DNA from: a bacterium
GTDB taxonomy: Bacteria; Planctomycetota; Planctomycetia; Planctomycetales; Planctomycetaceae
DNA: 64,000 bases
Assembly (NCBI GenBank): GCA_016125225.1
Contig: WGME01000004.1
Coordinates: forward strand, 186,001 to 250,000
Direction: 5' to 3'
Made by a program: the position numbers and the translations under genes. Shown in pieces: positions 36,961 to 46,860 of this stretch. Each line of letters opens with the position of its first letter. Within the stretch, counting starts at the first letter, position 1. The notes below the pieces were generated by a model. The model saw only the letters and a program-made list of their open reading frames with translations, did not search any database and had not been told where the DNA came from.

Positions 36961-37422
36961 TTCTGCGAGAACTCGGATGCGGGGAATTCACCGCTACGAT
37001 TTTGCGGCAGATTGAGTGGTGGCACAAGTTCGCCTGTGGAACTGCTGCTCGACGGTTTCTTTCGTAGATCGACGAATCAGCCTATGGGTTCGCCGACGTT
37101 CAATTCATCGACTCTGCGAAAGAATTTTTATAGTTGCCATGTGGATGGGGTTCGGCCCCTCTATTAAGACGGTCTCGCATCGATTTTGAATGGGATCCGT
37201 ACGTTCCCGGGCATGGTGACAGGCCATTCGGCAACCTTCGCCGATCGGGACCGCGTTCGTCAGTGTTTCACTGTGTTGAACATGTCAATTCGGGCGATCT
37301 GCCGAGACATTGCGGCTCAAGCGGGTGTTAAGCCCTGCCGATAGTAACGATTAGTAGGTCTGCGCCGACGGTAGGTCGCCGCGCCGATTTGCTTCAGTTT
37401 CACACAGGCAAGCAGGGATCGC
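36961..37422. other. intergenic region between divergent M3 peptidase and secretin genes
   Basis: About 460 nt. I see no gene, no strong hairpin and no convincing sigma70 promoter pair, although promoters for both directions must lie here. Confidence 0.4.
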
Positions 37423-40400
37423 ATGGCTGCATCAGTCCCCCCGACCACGCCCCGTCGACGAGTCATGAGCGTTTCCGAATGGTTCCGTCGCCGTTGTCGC
37501 CCGCTGCCCTTGCTGCTGGGTGCGGCAATTCTGGCCGGTCCGGCTTGGCCCACGGTCATGTCGGCTGCCCCGCCGCGATTTACTTCGAAAGATGCCAATC
37601 CCAAACCGACTCCAGACGATGTCGAGCCAGAACGCCCGCCGGTCAAATTAAGCTATTTCAACTCGTCGTGGGAAAAGGTGCTGAAAGATGTCGCCGAACA
37701 AACCGAGTCGACATTAGTGGCTGATCGTGTCCCGAAAGGGAATTACAGCCGCCGCGATAAAAATGAATACACGCGTGAAGAAGCCGTCCGGATTATCAAT
37801 CAGGAGATTGAAAAGCTCGGCTTCCGGATGCTGGAAAAAGGGGACTACCTCGTTGTCATCGACCTGCCGGCTCAACGCCCCCGGTATGATCGGGCGATTG
37901 TTCCGCGTGCCGGCACAGCGAACGCCACGCCGGCTGCTTCGGGGCTGACGCAGAAGGTCGATCGGGTCACTCCCGCGACCACGGCACCACAAACGGCGGG
38001 GGCCGCCCGCATCGGTTCGCGTCAGAACAGCGGCATTCAGCAGGCGGGTTACGAAGCCACCGAAGTCTCGATGGGGCCACGTTCCCGGTCTGAAGAAGTC
38101 TTTCTGGGTGATGAAGATCGCAATGCGACCGCTGATCAAACTGAAGTCGCAACCTCGGTCGCATTCCGTGCCCGGAATCAGCGAGCCACGACATTGGCCA
38201 AGCATCTGTTCCGCACGTTCCGCGATCGGGCTGAATTGCTGGAAGAAGGCCGCAATGGTCTGCCGGCGTTCCGGGTGCAAGCCGCCGAGTCCAATGAAGT
38301 CACGCGACCGATCGAGTTCGCCGTCGCCATCGACGAACAACAGGAAGAGATTGTCGTCGATGCCCGGCCGACGGAAGCCGAGGCGATGCTGAAGTTGCTG
38401 CGGAAGCTCGATACACCGGGCTTGGAAGAGCAGCCGATTCAACTCGTGTCCACCACTCGCACCGCTTGCGAAGTGGCGATGCAGTTGGATGGCCCGCTGA
38501 TGCGTTTGCGGGCTGCCCAAGCCAAAATGCCGCAGATGTTGCCCGATCAATTCGCTCAGGCCGATGCGGCGGCCCCACCAGCCGATGCGGGAAATCCACA
38601 AGAGGAAGTGCGCGTGCCTCTAGGCACGATGCCCGGGGATATGTTCGGCAACATCAAAGGGGGGGTGAACATTGAATCGATTCCCGACCTGGGTGTGCTG
38701 ATCATCAAGGGGAACAAAGAAGACGTTGAACGCGTGATGGCCGTCATCAAGGAATTGGAACGGCTGAGCGAACAGACGGCACCGCGCCTCGAACTATTGT
38801 TCTTGCAGAACGTCAATTCCGAAGCCCTGGCCGAACTGTTGACTACCGTTTACGAGAGCCTGACGAAGTTCCCCGGAAAAGCCACGCAACCACGTCAGAG
38901 TGTGGCGATCCTGCCTGTCACAAAACCAAATGCGATTCTGATCGTCGCTCCGGATGCCGATATTGAAGGCATCAAGAGTCTGGCCGATGAACTCGATAAA
39001 CCGGTCGATCCGGAAACCGAGTTTCAGGTGTTCCACTTGCAGAACGCCGTCGCTTCACAAGTGGAAGCCCATCTCACGGAATTCTATTCCGAGCCGACCG
39101 GTTTGAGTGCCCGGGTTCGCATTCGAGCTGATCTGCGAACCAACAGCCTCATCGTATCGGCACGACCGAATGATCTCAGCGAAGTTGCATCGTTGATTCG
39201 CAAGATCGAAAACACGGAAGCCATGTCGGCCAATCAGGTGCAGATCTTTCCGTTGACGAATGCCGTCGCGACGGAGATGTCGGCCATTCTCAACCTGGCC
39301 ATCCAAAGCGTGATTGCCCCGCCGACCTCGCAGAATACCTCCTCGGTGTTTGGCAACACCGGCGGTGGTTCGGCGCAGGTGAGCGATGAATTCCGCGATG
39401 TCCGATCAACCGTGCTGCAGTTCCTGGCGATCGACAAAGATGGCGAAAAGAAGCTCCGTTCGGGGATTCTTTCCGACATCAAGATTACGCCCGATCCGCG
39501 GATGAACGCCCTGATCGTGACAGCGCCAGAGTCGAGCCTGTCGCTGATTGCTGAATTGATTAAGCAGTTGGACAAACCGACCAATCAGGTTGCGGAGATC
39601 AAGGTTTTTACGCTATCCAACGCTGATGCTTCGCTGATGGTTCAACAGCTTCAGGCATTGTTCAACGTCTCATCGACGGGGCAGGGAGGAGCACAGCGTC
39701 AGCTGACCGGTGTGCAAGTGGTGGGTGCTGAAGACGCCAGCAGCGGACTCATTCCATTGCGGTTCTCGGTGGATACCCGCACCAACAGCGTGATCGCCAT
39801 CGGTGGAGCCGATGCCTTGCGGGTGGTTGAAGCCATTATGCTACGGCTCGATGAAAGCGATATCCGCTCGCGGCAGAACACCATCTACCGGTTGAAGAAC
39901 AGCCCGTCGGACAGCATCGCCCAGGCCATTACGAACTTCTTCACCCAGCAAAGCGACATTGCCGCCGCCGATCCGAACCTTGTCAGTTCGGTTGAACAGT
40001 TAGAACGGGAAGTCATTGTCGTTTCGGAGCCGGTCAGCAACAGTCTGATGATCTCGGCCACGCCGCGGTACAACGATGAAATCATCCGCTTGATCGAAAA
40101 GCTCGATGCGGCCCCGCAACAGGTGATCATTCAAGCATTGATCGTCGAAGTCGAGCTGAATGACACCGATGAGTTCGGAATTGAACTTGGTTTCCAGGAT
40201 TCGATTCTGTTCAACCGCAGCATCGTCGATGCGGCCAACACCTATACCACTAACACGACCACCACACAGAACAACACTACGGTCACACAAACCAACATTA
40301 TCTCGCAGGCGGCGACACCCGGCTTTCTGTTCGGCAATCCCACCACGCCGCTCGGCAATAATGTCGGTGCGGCCAATACCAATCGCGTTGGTTCTCAAGG

Positions 40401-41667
40401 TTTGAGTAACTTTTCGGTGGGGCGAACCAATGGAGATTTGGGCTTTGGTGGCTTGGTGCTGTCGGCAAGTTCGGAATCGGTCAGCTTCCTGCTGCGTGCT
40501 CTGAAGGAAAACCGTCAGGTCCGTGTGTTGAGCCGTCCGCAGATCCGCACGCTGGATAACCAGCAAGCCCAGATCCAGCAGGGTCAGAACGTGCCAATTG
40601 CGAACGGTGTAATCATTACCAATAACGTCGCGAATCCGACGATTGAGCGCGATGACGCCGGGGTGATCCTGACCGTGACGCCACGCATCAGCCCCGATGG
40701 CAACATCGTGATGGCTCTCACGGCGGAAAAGAGTCAGTACAACCTCAATTCAGGGGTAACGATTTTCAGCGATGCCTCAACGGGAAATACGGTGACAGCG
40801 CCCGTGAAAGACATCGCCACGGCGGTCACCACCATCAGCGTTCCCAGCGGGCAAACGGTGGTCATGGGTGGTCTCATCACCTCACGGACCGATGAAGTTC
40901 ATCGCAAGGTTCCCTGGCTGGGCGATGTTCCCCTGCTGGGCTACGCCTTCCGTTATGACTATCTGCAAACCAAGCGGACCGAATTGCTGATCTTCCTGAC
41001 GCCACGCATCATCTGGGACGATGGCGAATCGGAACATATCAAAGACGTGGAAATGGCCCGCATGCACTTCATCGAAGCGGCGGCCGAAGAGATGCATGGA
41101 CCATTGCGTGGCATCCCCGCGGAAGATGTCTTCCATGAAGGTGCCTATGATCCCAACTGCCCGGTGCCGATGACGACGAAGCCAATGAATCAACAACTTC
41201 TGGAGGGCTTGCCGCCGGGTTCGGTGATTCAGTCGGTGACTCCGGTGGCACCTGCTCCGACCCCACTACCAGCTGTTCCGCCGACCACGCCTCCACCGCC
41301 GTCACCCGCGTTTCCGACTGAACCCACATTGTCGCCGGTCCCGTCGAACTCACCTCCGCCGCCTCCAGCCGAGGACGATGCGGCTGCCGACCGTGAGTTC
41401 CGTCCCATCCCCTTCGACGAAGAAGATAAAGTGGTCCCAGCCGGTGGTGTCTCGCGAGCGTCTTCACCGACTCGGTCGATGATTCAGCAGACCGTGGCCG
41501 AATTTGAAACGCCACCACCATCCGCCGGTCGCTGGGCCAGCAGTCCCGCCAAGCCGGTCTCAACTCCGGCTGTGCCGAATCACGCTGCTACCATGGCGAC
41601 GACCAGTACCAAACCCGGCAGCATCAAGCTGGGCCGCAAGCCATGGGATGCTGCGAAGACGGAGTAA
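37423..41667 (+). CDS. giant secretin (type II/IV secretion outer-membrane channel family)
   Basis: 1414 residues, about twice a normal GspD. An N-terminal membrane/signal helix (LPLLLGAAILAGPAWPTVMS) is followed by an STN-like N0 unit, then about seven N1-type ring-building repeats, each ending in patterns like NSLIVSARPNDLSEVASLIR or NALIVTAPESSLSLIAELIK (residues about 240-900). The secretin core follows: VRVLSRPQIRTLDNQQAQIQ, QTVVMGGLITSRTDEVHRKV and PWLGDVPLLGYAFRYD. A Pro/Ser-rich tail of about 170 residues with no known S-domain closes it. It should form a long gated outer-membrane channel. The start may be 37423 or 37465 (MSVSEWFRR). No other secretion genes adjoin it except the following lipoprotein. 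Confidence 0.93.
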   Translation: MAASVPPTTPRRRVMSVSEWFRRRCRPLPLLLGAAILAGPAWPTVMSAAPPRFTSKDANPKPTPDDVEPERPPVKLSYFNSSWEKVLKDVAEQTESTLVADRVPKGNYSRRDKNEYTREEAVRIINQEIEKLGFRMLEKGDYLVVIDLPAQRPRYDRAIVPRAGTANATPAASGLTQKVDRVTPATTAPQTAGAARIGSRQNSGIQQAGYEATEVSMGPRSRSEEVFLGDEDRNATADQTEVATSVAFRARNQRATTLAKHLFRTFRDRAELLEEGRNGLPAFRVQAAESNEVTRPIEFAVAIDEQQEEIVVDARPTEAEAMLKLLRKLDTPGLEEQPIQLVSTTRTACEVAMQLDGPLMRLRAAQAKMPQMLPDQFAQADAAAPPADAGNPQEEVRVPLGTMPGDMFGNIKGGVNIESIPDLGVLIIKGNKEDVERVMAVIKELERLSEQTAPRLELLFLQNVNSEALAELLTTVYESLTKFPGKATQPRQSVAILPVTKPNAILIVAPDADIEGIKSLADELDKPVDPETEFQVFHLQNAVASQVEAHLTEFYSEPTGLSARVRIRADLRTNSLIVSARPNDLSEVASLIRKIENTEAMSANQVQIFPLTNAVATEMSAILNLAIQSVIAPPTSQNTSSVFGNTGGGSAQVSDEFRDVRSTVLQFLAIDKDGEKKLRSGILSDIKITPDPRMNALIVTAPESSLSLIAELIKQLDKPTNQVAEIKVFTLSNADASLMVQQLQALFNVSSTGQGGAQRQLTGVQVVGAEDASSGLIPLRFSVDTRTNSVIAIGGADALRVVEAIMLRLDESDIRSRQNTIYRLKNSPSDSIAQAITNFFTQQSDIAAADPNLVSSVEQLEREVIVVSEPVSNSLMISATPRYNDEIIRLIEKLDAAPQQVIIQALIVEVELNDTDEFGIELGFQDSILFNRSIVDAANTYTTNTTTTQNNTTVTQTNIISQAATPGFLFGNPTTPLGNNVGAANTNRVGSQGLSNFSVGRTNGDLGFGGLVLSASSESVSFLLRALKENRQVRVLSRPQIRTLDNQQAQIQQGQNVPIANGVIITNNVANPTIERDDAGVILTVTPRISPDGNIVMALTAEKSQYNLNSGVTIFSDASTGNTVTAPVKDIATAVTTISVPSGQTVVMGGLITSRTDEVHRKVPWLGDVPLLGYAFRYDYLQTKRTELLIFLTPRIIWDDGESEHIKDVEMARMHFIEAAAEEMHGPLRGIPAEDVFHEGAYDPNCPVPMTTKPMNQQLLEGLPPGSVIQSVTPVAPAPTPLPAVPPTTPPPPSPAFPTEPTLSPVPSNSPPPPPAEDDAAADREFRPIPFDEEDKVVPAGGVSRASSPTRSMIQQTVAEFETPPPSAGRWASSPAKPVSTPAVPNHAATMATTSTKPGSIKLGRKPWDAAKTE

Positions 41668-41730
41668 CGGCTGGTCTTCGGATCGAGGCCCCACGTCAAA
41701 GATTGTTGGTATCGCTGTAAGGATCAAACC

Positions 41731-42603
41731 ATGTTGTCCGCACGTCGCGTTCTGCAGGCCGTCACTTTGTTCGGACTGACTTTATGCAGCGGGTGTGCCA
41801 CGGTTGATATCCCCTGGCTGGAACAGATGCCTCATGCTTCGCGGCGGAACCCCGTGATGCAGATCGTCTGCATGTGGGAACCCTCCGAGGGTCGTGATCC
41901 GCAAGGGGTGCCCTGCCGCGGCTTTGCCGGACAAATTCTGTTTCTCGGGAACAGAGGGGGCACACCCGTCTCGGTCGAGGGCGATGTCAGTGTGTTTGTG
42001 TTCGATGACATCGGCACGGAAGAAGAGCAAGCCGCTCCCGTCCACCAGTTCAATTTCGATGCCTTATCCTGGAATCGGCATCTGAAATCGGGTTCACTGG
42101 GTCCGTCCTATCACTGCTTCATTCCCTACACACGGCCGGGGAACATGGAAGCCGTCTGCACGGTCCGCCTCAAATACATGCCGAAAAATGCGCCTGAAGT
42201 CCTTTCCGATCCGTCGCATATCACGATGCGGGGGAAAAAGCGGAATGGTTCGGCAAGCGTTGAGGATGGTTCTTCTCTGGTTTCGGTACTGACCAGACCA
42301 CAGCCCAGTGTCGGGCCGCGGACCACCACGATTTCTCTGCAGGATCAACGCAGTCCCATGCGTGACCAGGCGGTAGCCCGTGGAGCAGCCGTCGACCCGG
42401 TCAAACAGATTCTGGAAGACTACAAGGCCGAGAAAGCCCTGCAACAGCCCAAGATCGTGGAACCGTTGGCATCACGCCGAATGCGGTTGGGAACCAGTGC
42501 CGTGCAAACGGTTCACTACGAAGAATCTCCCGGCGATCAGGAAACCATCGCTCCCGCGACATACAACACCGAAGGCGACGATCGCGACTGGCATGTGGAA
42601 TAA
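41731..42603 (+). CDS. conserved planctomycete lipoprotein downstream of the secretin
   Basis: 290 residues. Signal peptide with lipobox-like LTLCSGC. The central beta-rich domain (PCRGFAGQILFLGNRGGTPV, DVSVFVFDDIGTEEEQAAPV, GPSYHCFIPYTRPGNMEAVC) contains three cysteines. A basic low-complexity tail follows. I do not recognise a named family, but such proteins recur in planctomycetes. It lies 63 nt after the secretin on the same strand, so an accessory (pilotin-like or channel-associated) role is a reasonable guess, no more. Confidence 0.7.
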   Translation: MLSARRVLQAVTLFGLTLCSGCATVDIPWLEQMPHASRRNPVMQIVCMWEPSEGRDPQGVPCRGFAGQILFLGNRGGTPVSVEGDVSVFVFDDIGTEEEQAAPVHQFNFDALSWNRHLKSGSLGPSYHCFIPYTRPGNMEAVCTVRLKYMPKNAPEVLSDPSHITMRGKKRNGSASVEDGSSLVSVLTRPQPSVGPRTTTISLQDQRSPMRDQAVARGAAVDPVKQILEDYKAEKALQQPKIVEPLASRRMRLGTSAVQTVHYEESPGDQETIAPATYNTEGDDRDWHVE

Positions 42604-42619
42604 TTCGCCACGGCCCCAA

Positions 42620-44410
42620 TCATTCTGGCGTTGATTGTGAGACTTGATACGGCGGCTTCCAGATCCAAGGCAACACGTTGGCACGCTGGGCATAGGCCTC
42701 CCATAAGCCCCGCAGTTCTTTGACCAGTGCCGGATGTTCGCTGGCCACGTTGTGTTGCTCGGTGCGGTCCGCCGCCATGTTATAGAGTTCCCAGGCACCT
42801 CGTGGCCCTTTCGCCACGAGCTTCCACTCGCCCCGACGCACGGCCCGGTTGCCTTCGTGTTCCCAATACAGCACCCGGTCGAGCGGTTGATCGGCGAAGG
42901 CAGGGACCAGACTGCGGCCTTCCAACGGCGTGATCCCAATGCCCGCTTTCTCCGTCGGATACGTGGCCCCTGAGACATCCACACAGGTCGCCATGATATC
43001 GATGAGATGCCCCGGTTGATGACGTAGTTCGCCCTTCGCCGCAATACCCGCTGGCCAATGCACCACCAACGGAGTCGAGATGCCTCCTTCATGCACCCAG
43101 TGCTTGTACTCGCGGAACGGTGTGTTCGAAACATTGGCCCAGTTTTCACCATATGCGATGTAGGTATCAGCCGGGCCGGGCATGGCCTTGGGTCCCATGC
43201 GCAACGGGAACCCATCGCGTGTCTGCAGGGGTGTACTGCCCGTTTGCAGAAAATCCTTCGACAACGGCTGCAATGATGGCTGGGGCTGTCGTGGCCCGGC
43301 CGGATGATTCTGGTTGGCTTTCCGGCCGATCGATTCCGCACATCCGCCATTGTCCTGCATGAAGCACAACAGCGTGTTGTCGATTCGTCCCGTCTGTTCC
43401 AGGGCGGCGACGATCTTACCGATGCCCTGATCCATGCGGTCAATCATGGCGGCATAGACTTCCATGCACCGCAGTTCCCATTCTCGATTCTGGACCTGCG
43501 ACCAGTCGCCCACCGTCGGAGCCAGTTCCCATTGAGGATCGATCAGGCCCATCGCTTTCGCCTGGGCAAAACGAGCCTGACGAACGGCCTCGTAACCCGC
43601 GTCGTATTTCCCCCGGTACTTGGCAATGTCGGCTTCCAGGGCATGCATGGGCCAGTGCGCCGCCGTGTAGGCCACATACATGAAGAACGGTTGATCGGCA
43701 TGGTCGCGGGCATGCTCCGTCACGAACTGCACGGCATGATCGGAAATGGCGTCGGTGTAGTAGTACGTCTGAGGTTGATACACCGGATCATTGAAGGCCG
43801 TGATCATGGTGTTGTCGCGCACCAGTGACGACGGATCATAAAAACTCCCCGCGCCATGGATCGTGCCATAGTAGCGATCAAACCCTCGCTGCAACGGCCA
43901 ATTGTCCTTTGGTCCATCGGGCCGGGTCTGCTTGGTGACATGCCATTTCCCCGTGGCATAAGCCCGATAACCAGCCGGCTTGAGAACTTCAGCGAACGTA
44001 AGGCAGTGGCGGTTCAAGTCACCGCGATAACCATCGAGGCCCTTGTCATCCATCATGTGGCCGATGCCGGCCTGATGGGGATACAACCCCGTGAGCAAAC
44101 TGGCCCGCGTCGGACAGCAACGGGCCGTGTTATAGAACTGCGTGAACCGCAAGCCGTTCGCTGCCAGTCGATCAAGTGTCGGCGTCGCAATCTCGCCGCC
44201 ATAGCAGCCGATGTCGCTGAACCCCATATCATCCGACAGAATAACGATGACATTTGGCGGCGCTGCTTTCTCTGCCGCAGTGACCCCGATGGCAGTCGAA
44301 TGCATAACCAGACTGACAGCAAACAGCACCGCACACCAAACACGGAAGTCGGGGAAGCGACCGGAAGTATGCCCGATCTCCGGGCGGGTGATCATCAGAT
44401 AAGAACTCAT
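42620..44410 (-). CDS. exported arylsulfatase
   Basis: 596 residues with a signal sequence (FRVWCAVLFAVSLVMHS). Metal site NVIVILSDDMGFSDIGCYGG (Asp60/Asp61); formylglycine signature CCPTRASLLTG with Cys98 as the residue to be converted. The C-terminal SULFATASE half has PHQAGIGHMM and GGISTPLVVHWPAGI. It hydrolyses sulfate esters, probably of algal polysaccharides, in the periplasm; it needs a formylglycine-generating enzyme encoded elsewhere. It converges on the lipoprotein gene (16-nt gap) and lies 231 nt downstream of ald. Confidence 0.95.
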   Translation of the reverse strand: MSSYLMITRPEIGHTSGRFPDFRVWCAVLFAVSLVMHSTAIGVTAAEKAAPPNVIVILSDDMGFSDIGCYGGEIATPTLDRLAANGLRFTQFYNTARCCPTRASLLTGLYPHQAGIGHMMDDKGLDGYRGDLNRHCLTFAEVLKPAGYRAYATGKWHVTKQTRPDGPKDNWPLQRGFDRYYGTIHGAGSFYDPSSLVRDNTMITAFNDPVYQPQTYYYTDAISDHAVQFVTEHARDHADQPFFMYVAYTAAHWPMHALEADIAKYRGKYDAGYEAVRQARFAQAKAMGLIDPQWELAPTVGDWSQVQNREWELRCMEVYAAMIDRMDQGIGKIVAALEQTGRIDNTLLCFMQDNGGCAESIGRKANQNHPAGPRQPQPSLQPLSKDFLQTGSTPLQTRDGFPLRMGPKAMPGPADTYIAYGENWANVSNTPFREYKHWVHEGGISTPLVVHWPAGIAAKGELRHQPGHLIDIMATCVDVSGATYPTEKAGIGITPLEGRSLVPAFADQPLDRVLYWEHEGNRAVRRGEWKLVAKGPRGAWELYNMAADRTEQHNVASEHPALVKELRGLWEAYAQRANVLPWIWKPPYQVSQSTPE

Positions 44411-44641
44411 GCGAAGACTCCGAGCGCGTCACAGAAGGAGAAGTGATTCTGCAGTATCGGACCCCAGAGGGGTAGGGTCAACGCATCGGCCACACGGTCG
44501 ATGCGTTCGAGCCTTTTTTCCTGGGAGTGAAAGCCAGGATGAGCCGCAAAGAGGCACAAAAATCACAAGATTGAAGAGGACAAACAACGATTGCTTTTTG
44601 CGTCTTATGTGCCTTTTTTGCGGCCGCTGAAGCCCGGCTTG

Positions 44642-45748
44642 TCAGAAATGGAATTCGACGTACGGTAGCCCGAATGTCTTCGCGACGGCGGCGTTGGTGA
44701 CCTGGCCTGCGTGCAGATTGACGGCGTGTCTAATGCCGCTATCTTGTCCACAGGCGCCCGCCAATCCGAGTTGGGCGATTTTCATCACGTACGGCAAGGT
44801 CACATTGCACAAGGCATACGTGCTGGTTCGACCGACAGCACCCGGCATGTTGGTCACGCAGTAATGGACGATGCCATCAACGACATACGTCGGGTTGGAA
44901 TGCGTGGTTGGCTTCGTGGTTTCAATGCACCCCCCCTGATCGACGGCGACATCGATGATCACTGCCCCGGGTTTCATGTATTGCAGATCGCTGCGGGAAA
45001 CCAATCGAGGTGCCCGGGCGCCTTCGACGAGGACCGCACCGATCACCAGATCCGCTAGCCGCAACTGCTCACGGATGTTGTGCCGATCGCTGAAGAGCGT
45101 GTTCACATTCGCCGGCATCACGTCTTCGAGGTATCGCAACCGTTCGACGTTGATATCGAGAATGACGACATCGGCCTGAAAGCCAGCCGCGATTTTGGCC
45201 GCGTTCTTCCCGACGACACCGCCGCCGAGAATGGTGATGTGGGCAGGAGCGACGCCTGGCACACCTGCGAGCAGAATCCCCCGGCCGAGTTGCGGCTTTT
45301 CAAGGTACTTCGCACCTTCCTGAATGCTCATGCGGCCGGCGATTTCGCTCATCGGTGTCAGCAGCGGCAGATCACCCTTCGGTCCACGCAAGGTTTCATA
45401 GGCGATCGCCGTGCAACCTGTCGCGAGGATGTTCTTCGTCAGTTCTTCGCTCGCGGCAAAATGAAAGTAAGTGAAGACGAGTTGCCCCTGGCGAATCAGC
45501 GGCCATTCCGAGGGTTGCGGTTCTTTGACTTTGACGACGAGGTCGGCGACACTCCAGACATCGGCAGCGGTGGCTACGATGTCGGCACCGGCCGCGCGGT
45601 ATTGCTCATCGGTGATACCGCTGCCGATGCCCGCTTGAGTTTCTACAATCACGAGATGCCCGGCCGTGGTCAGTTCCTCGACTCCGGCGGGAATCATGCC
45701 GACACGGTACTCGTCCTGCTTCACTTCCTTGGGCACACCGACGATCAT
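44642..45748 (-). CDS. ald: alanine dehydrogenase
   Basis: Reversible NAD-dependent deamination of L-alanine to pyruvate and ammonia. 368 residues from the canonical start MIVGVPKEVKQDEYRVGMIP (45748); the frame continues 87 nt upstream, but these residues are not part of the family. The nucleotide-binding site is ITILGGGVVGKNAAKIAAGF; catalytic region LVFTYFHFAA; C-terminal PGAVGRTSTYALCNVTLPY. It is transcribed divergently from nadC. Confidence 0.96.
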   Translation of the reverse strand: MIVGVPKEVKQDEYRVGMIPAGVEELTTAGHLVIVETQAGIGSGITDEQYRAAGADIVATAADVWSVADLVVKVKEPQPSEWPLIRQGQLVFTYFHFAASEELTKNILATGCTAIAYETLRGPKGDLPLLTPMSEIAGRMSIQEGAKYLEKPQLGRGILLAGVPGVAPAHITILGGGVVGKNAAKIAAGFQADVVILDINVERLRYLEDVMPANVNTLFSDRHNIREQLRLADLVIGAVLVEGARAPRLVSRSDLQYMKPGAVIIDVAVDQGGCIETTKPTTHSNPTYVVDGIVHYCVTNMPGAVGRTSTYALCNVTLPYVMKIAQLGLAGACGQDSGIRHAVNLHAGQVTNAAVAKTFGLPYVEFHF

Positions 45749-45908
45749 GGGTCGATTCCGTTTGTCAGTTTTCTGGTGAGTGCTGGGCGTCAGCCCCTGC
45801 TTGGTCTCACGTATCGTAGCAGACTTTGACAGCAAAACTCGACGACGAGAATCCAGGACAACTTAAACTACATTCAGGGGGCAAACGCCCTCTGCTCGCG
45901 AGAGAGAT

Positions 45909-46826
45909 ATGACGCACCTCATCTGTGATTTCACCCGCCGGGAACAGTTGGCAGCGGCGCGACTCATCGATATGGCCCTCATGGAAGACCTGGGCGATGT
46001 CGGTGACCTCACTTGTAAGGCTCTTATTGATCCATCACAACTGGCCACCGTGAATGTGGTGGCTCGAAAGGATGGCGTGCTATCCGGCGGACCGATTGGT
46101 CACATGGTCTTTTCCAGGTTGGAACCGTCGATTGTGTGGGAGCAGAAAATCGATGAGGGGCAACCTCTGCAGCGTGGCGACATCATTGCAGCGGTGACCG
46201 GGCGGTTGGATTACCTGCTCATCGGCGAGCGAACGATGCTCAATTTTCTGACGCATCTTTCAGGGATTGCGACACTGACACGGAAGTATGTCGAAGTGGT
46301 TGCCGGCACGAAGGCTTGCATTCTCGATACCCGCAAAACGCATCCGGGCTACCGCATTCTGGAGAAGTATGCGGTGCGGTGTGGTGGCGGGACGAATCAT
46401 CGCATGGGACTCTACGATGGCGTGCTGATTAAAGACAATCATCTTGCCGCCTGGACCACATCGGACAGCATCGCCGCCGCCGTGAAGACTGCGCGTGAGA
46501 AGTCACCGCCGGGGATTTCGATTGAAGTGGAAGTCGACACGCTCGATCAATTGCGAGATGCGATCCAGGGTCGGCCGGACATTGTGCTGTTAGACAACAT
46601 GACGCCGGAGCAATTGAAGCAAGCGGTCGCGATCCGGGATGCGTTGCCTCCCAACGATTCGCCGGGGACTAAGACGATTCAACTGGAAGCGTCGGGGGGG
46701 GTGACGCTGGAGACGTTACGGGCAATTGCGGAAACCGGCGTCGAACGGATCAGCATCGGTGCGCTCACCCACTCAGCAATCGCGCTCGATATCGCTTTCG
46801 ACTGGAGCACGGCGCTATCAAAGTAA
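45909..46826 (+). CDS. nadC: nicotinate-nucleotide pyrophosphorylase (quinolinate phosphoribosyltransferase)
   Basis: Converts quinolinate and PRPP to nicotinate mononucleotide in NAD synthesis. 305 residues with TRKTHPGYRILEKYAVRCGG, then GGTNHRMGLYDGVLIKDNH, plus IEVEVDTLDQLRDA, VLLDNMTPEQLKQA and LEASGGVTLETLRAIAETGV, all in family order. ATG 45909 follows GAGAGA. NadA and NadB are not nearby. It converges on the prenyl synthase gene across a palindrome. Confidence 0.96.
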   Translation: MTHLICDFTRREQLAAARLIDMALMEDLGDVGDLTCKALIDPSQLATVNVVARKDGVLSGGPIGHMVFSRLEPSIVWEQKIDEGQPLQRGDIIAAVTGRLDYLLIGERTMLNFLTHLSGIATLTRKYVEVVAGTKACILDTRKTHPGYRILEKYAVRCGGGTNHRMGLYDGVLIKDNHLAAWTTSDSIAAAVKTAREKSPPGISIEVEVDTLDQLRDAIQGRPDIVLLDNMTPEQLKQAVAIRDALPPNDSPGTKTIQLEASGGVTLETLRAIAETGVERISIGALTHSAIALDIAFDWSTALSK

Positions 46827-46832
46827 TGGACG

Positions 46833-46854
46833 CCCAGGGATTGCCATCCCTGGG
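46833..46854. repeat. 22-bp palindrome, copy 3 of 3
   Basis: CCCAGGGATTG paired with CCATCCCTGGG; the central bases differ from copies 1 and 2, but arm pairing is kept. It lies in the 34-nt gap between the convergent nadC and prenyl synthase genes, where it could end transcripts from both sides. Confidence 0.8.
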
Positions 46855-46860
46855 TCAGTC

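Noticed and set aside
37714-38601. Antisense frame of 295 residues inside the secretin gene
   Set aside because: No homology pattern, and it lies wholly within a well-supported secretin repeat region.
42472-43443. Frame of 323 residues overlapping the sulfatase gene
   Set aside because: It reads an alternative frame of the same strand across the sulfatase; its composition (Arg/Ser/Trp-rich) is typical of a shadow frame.
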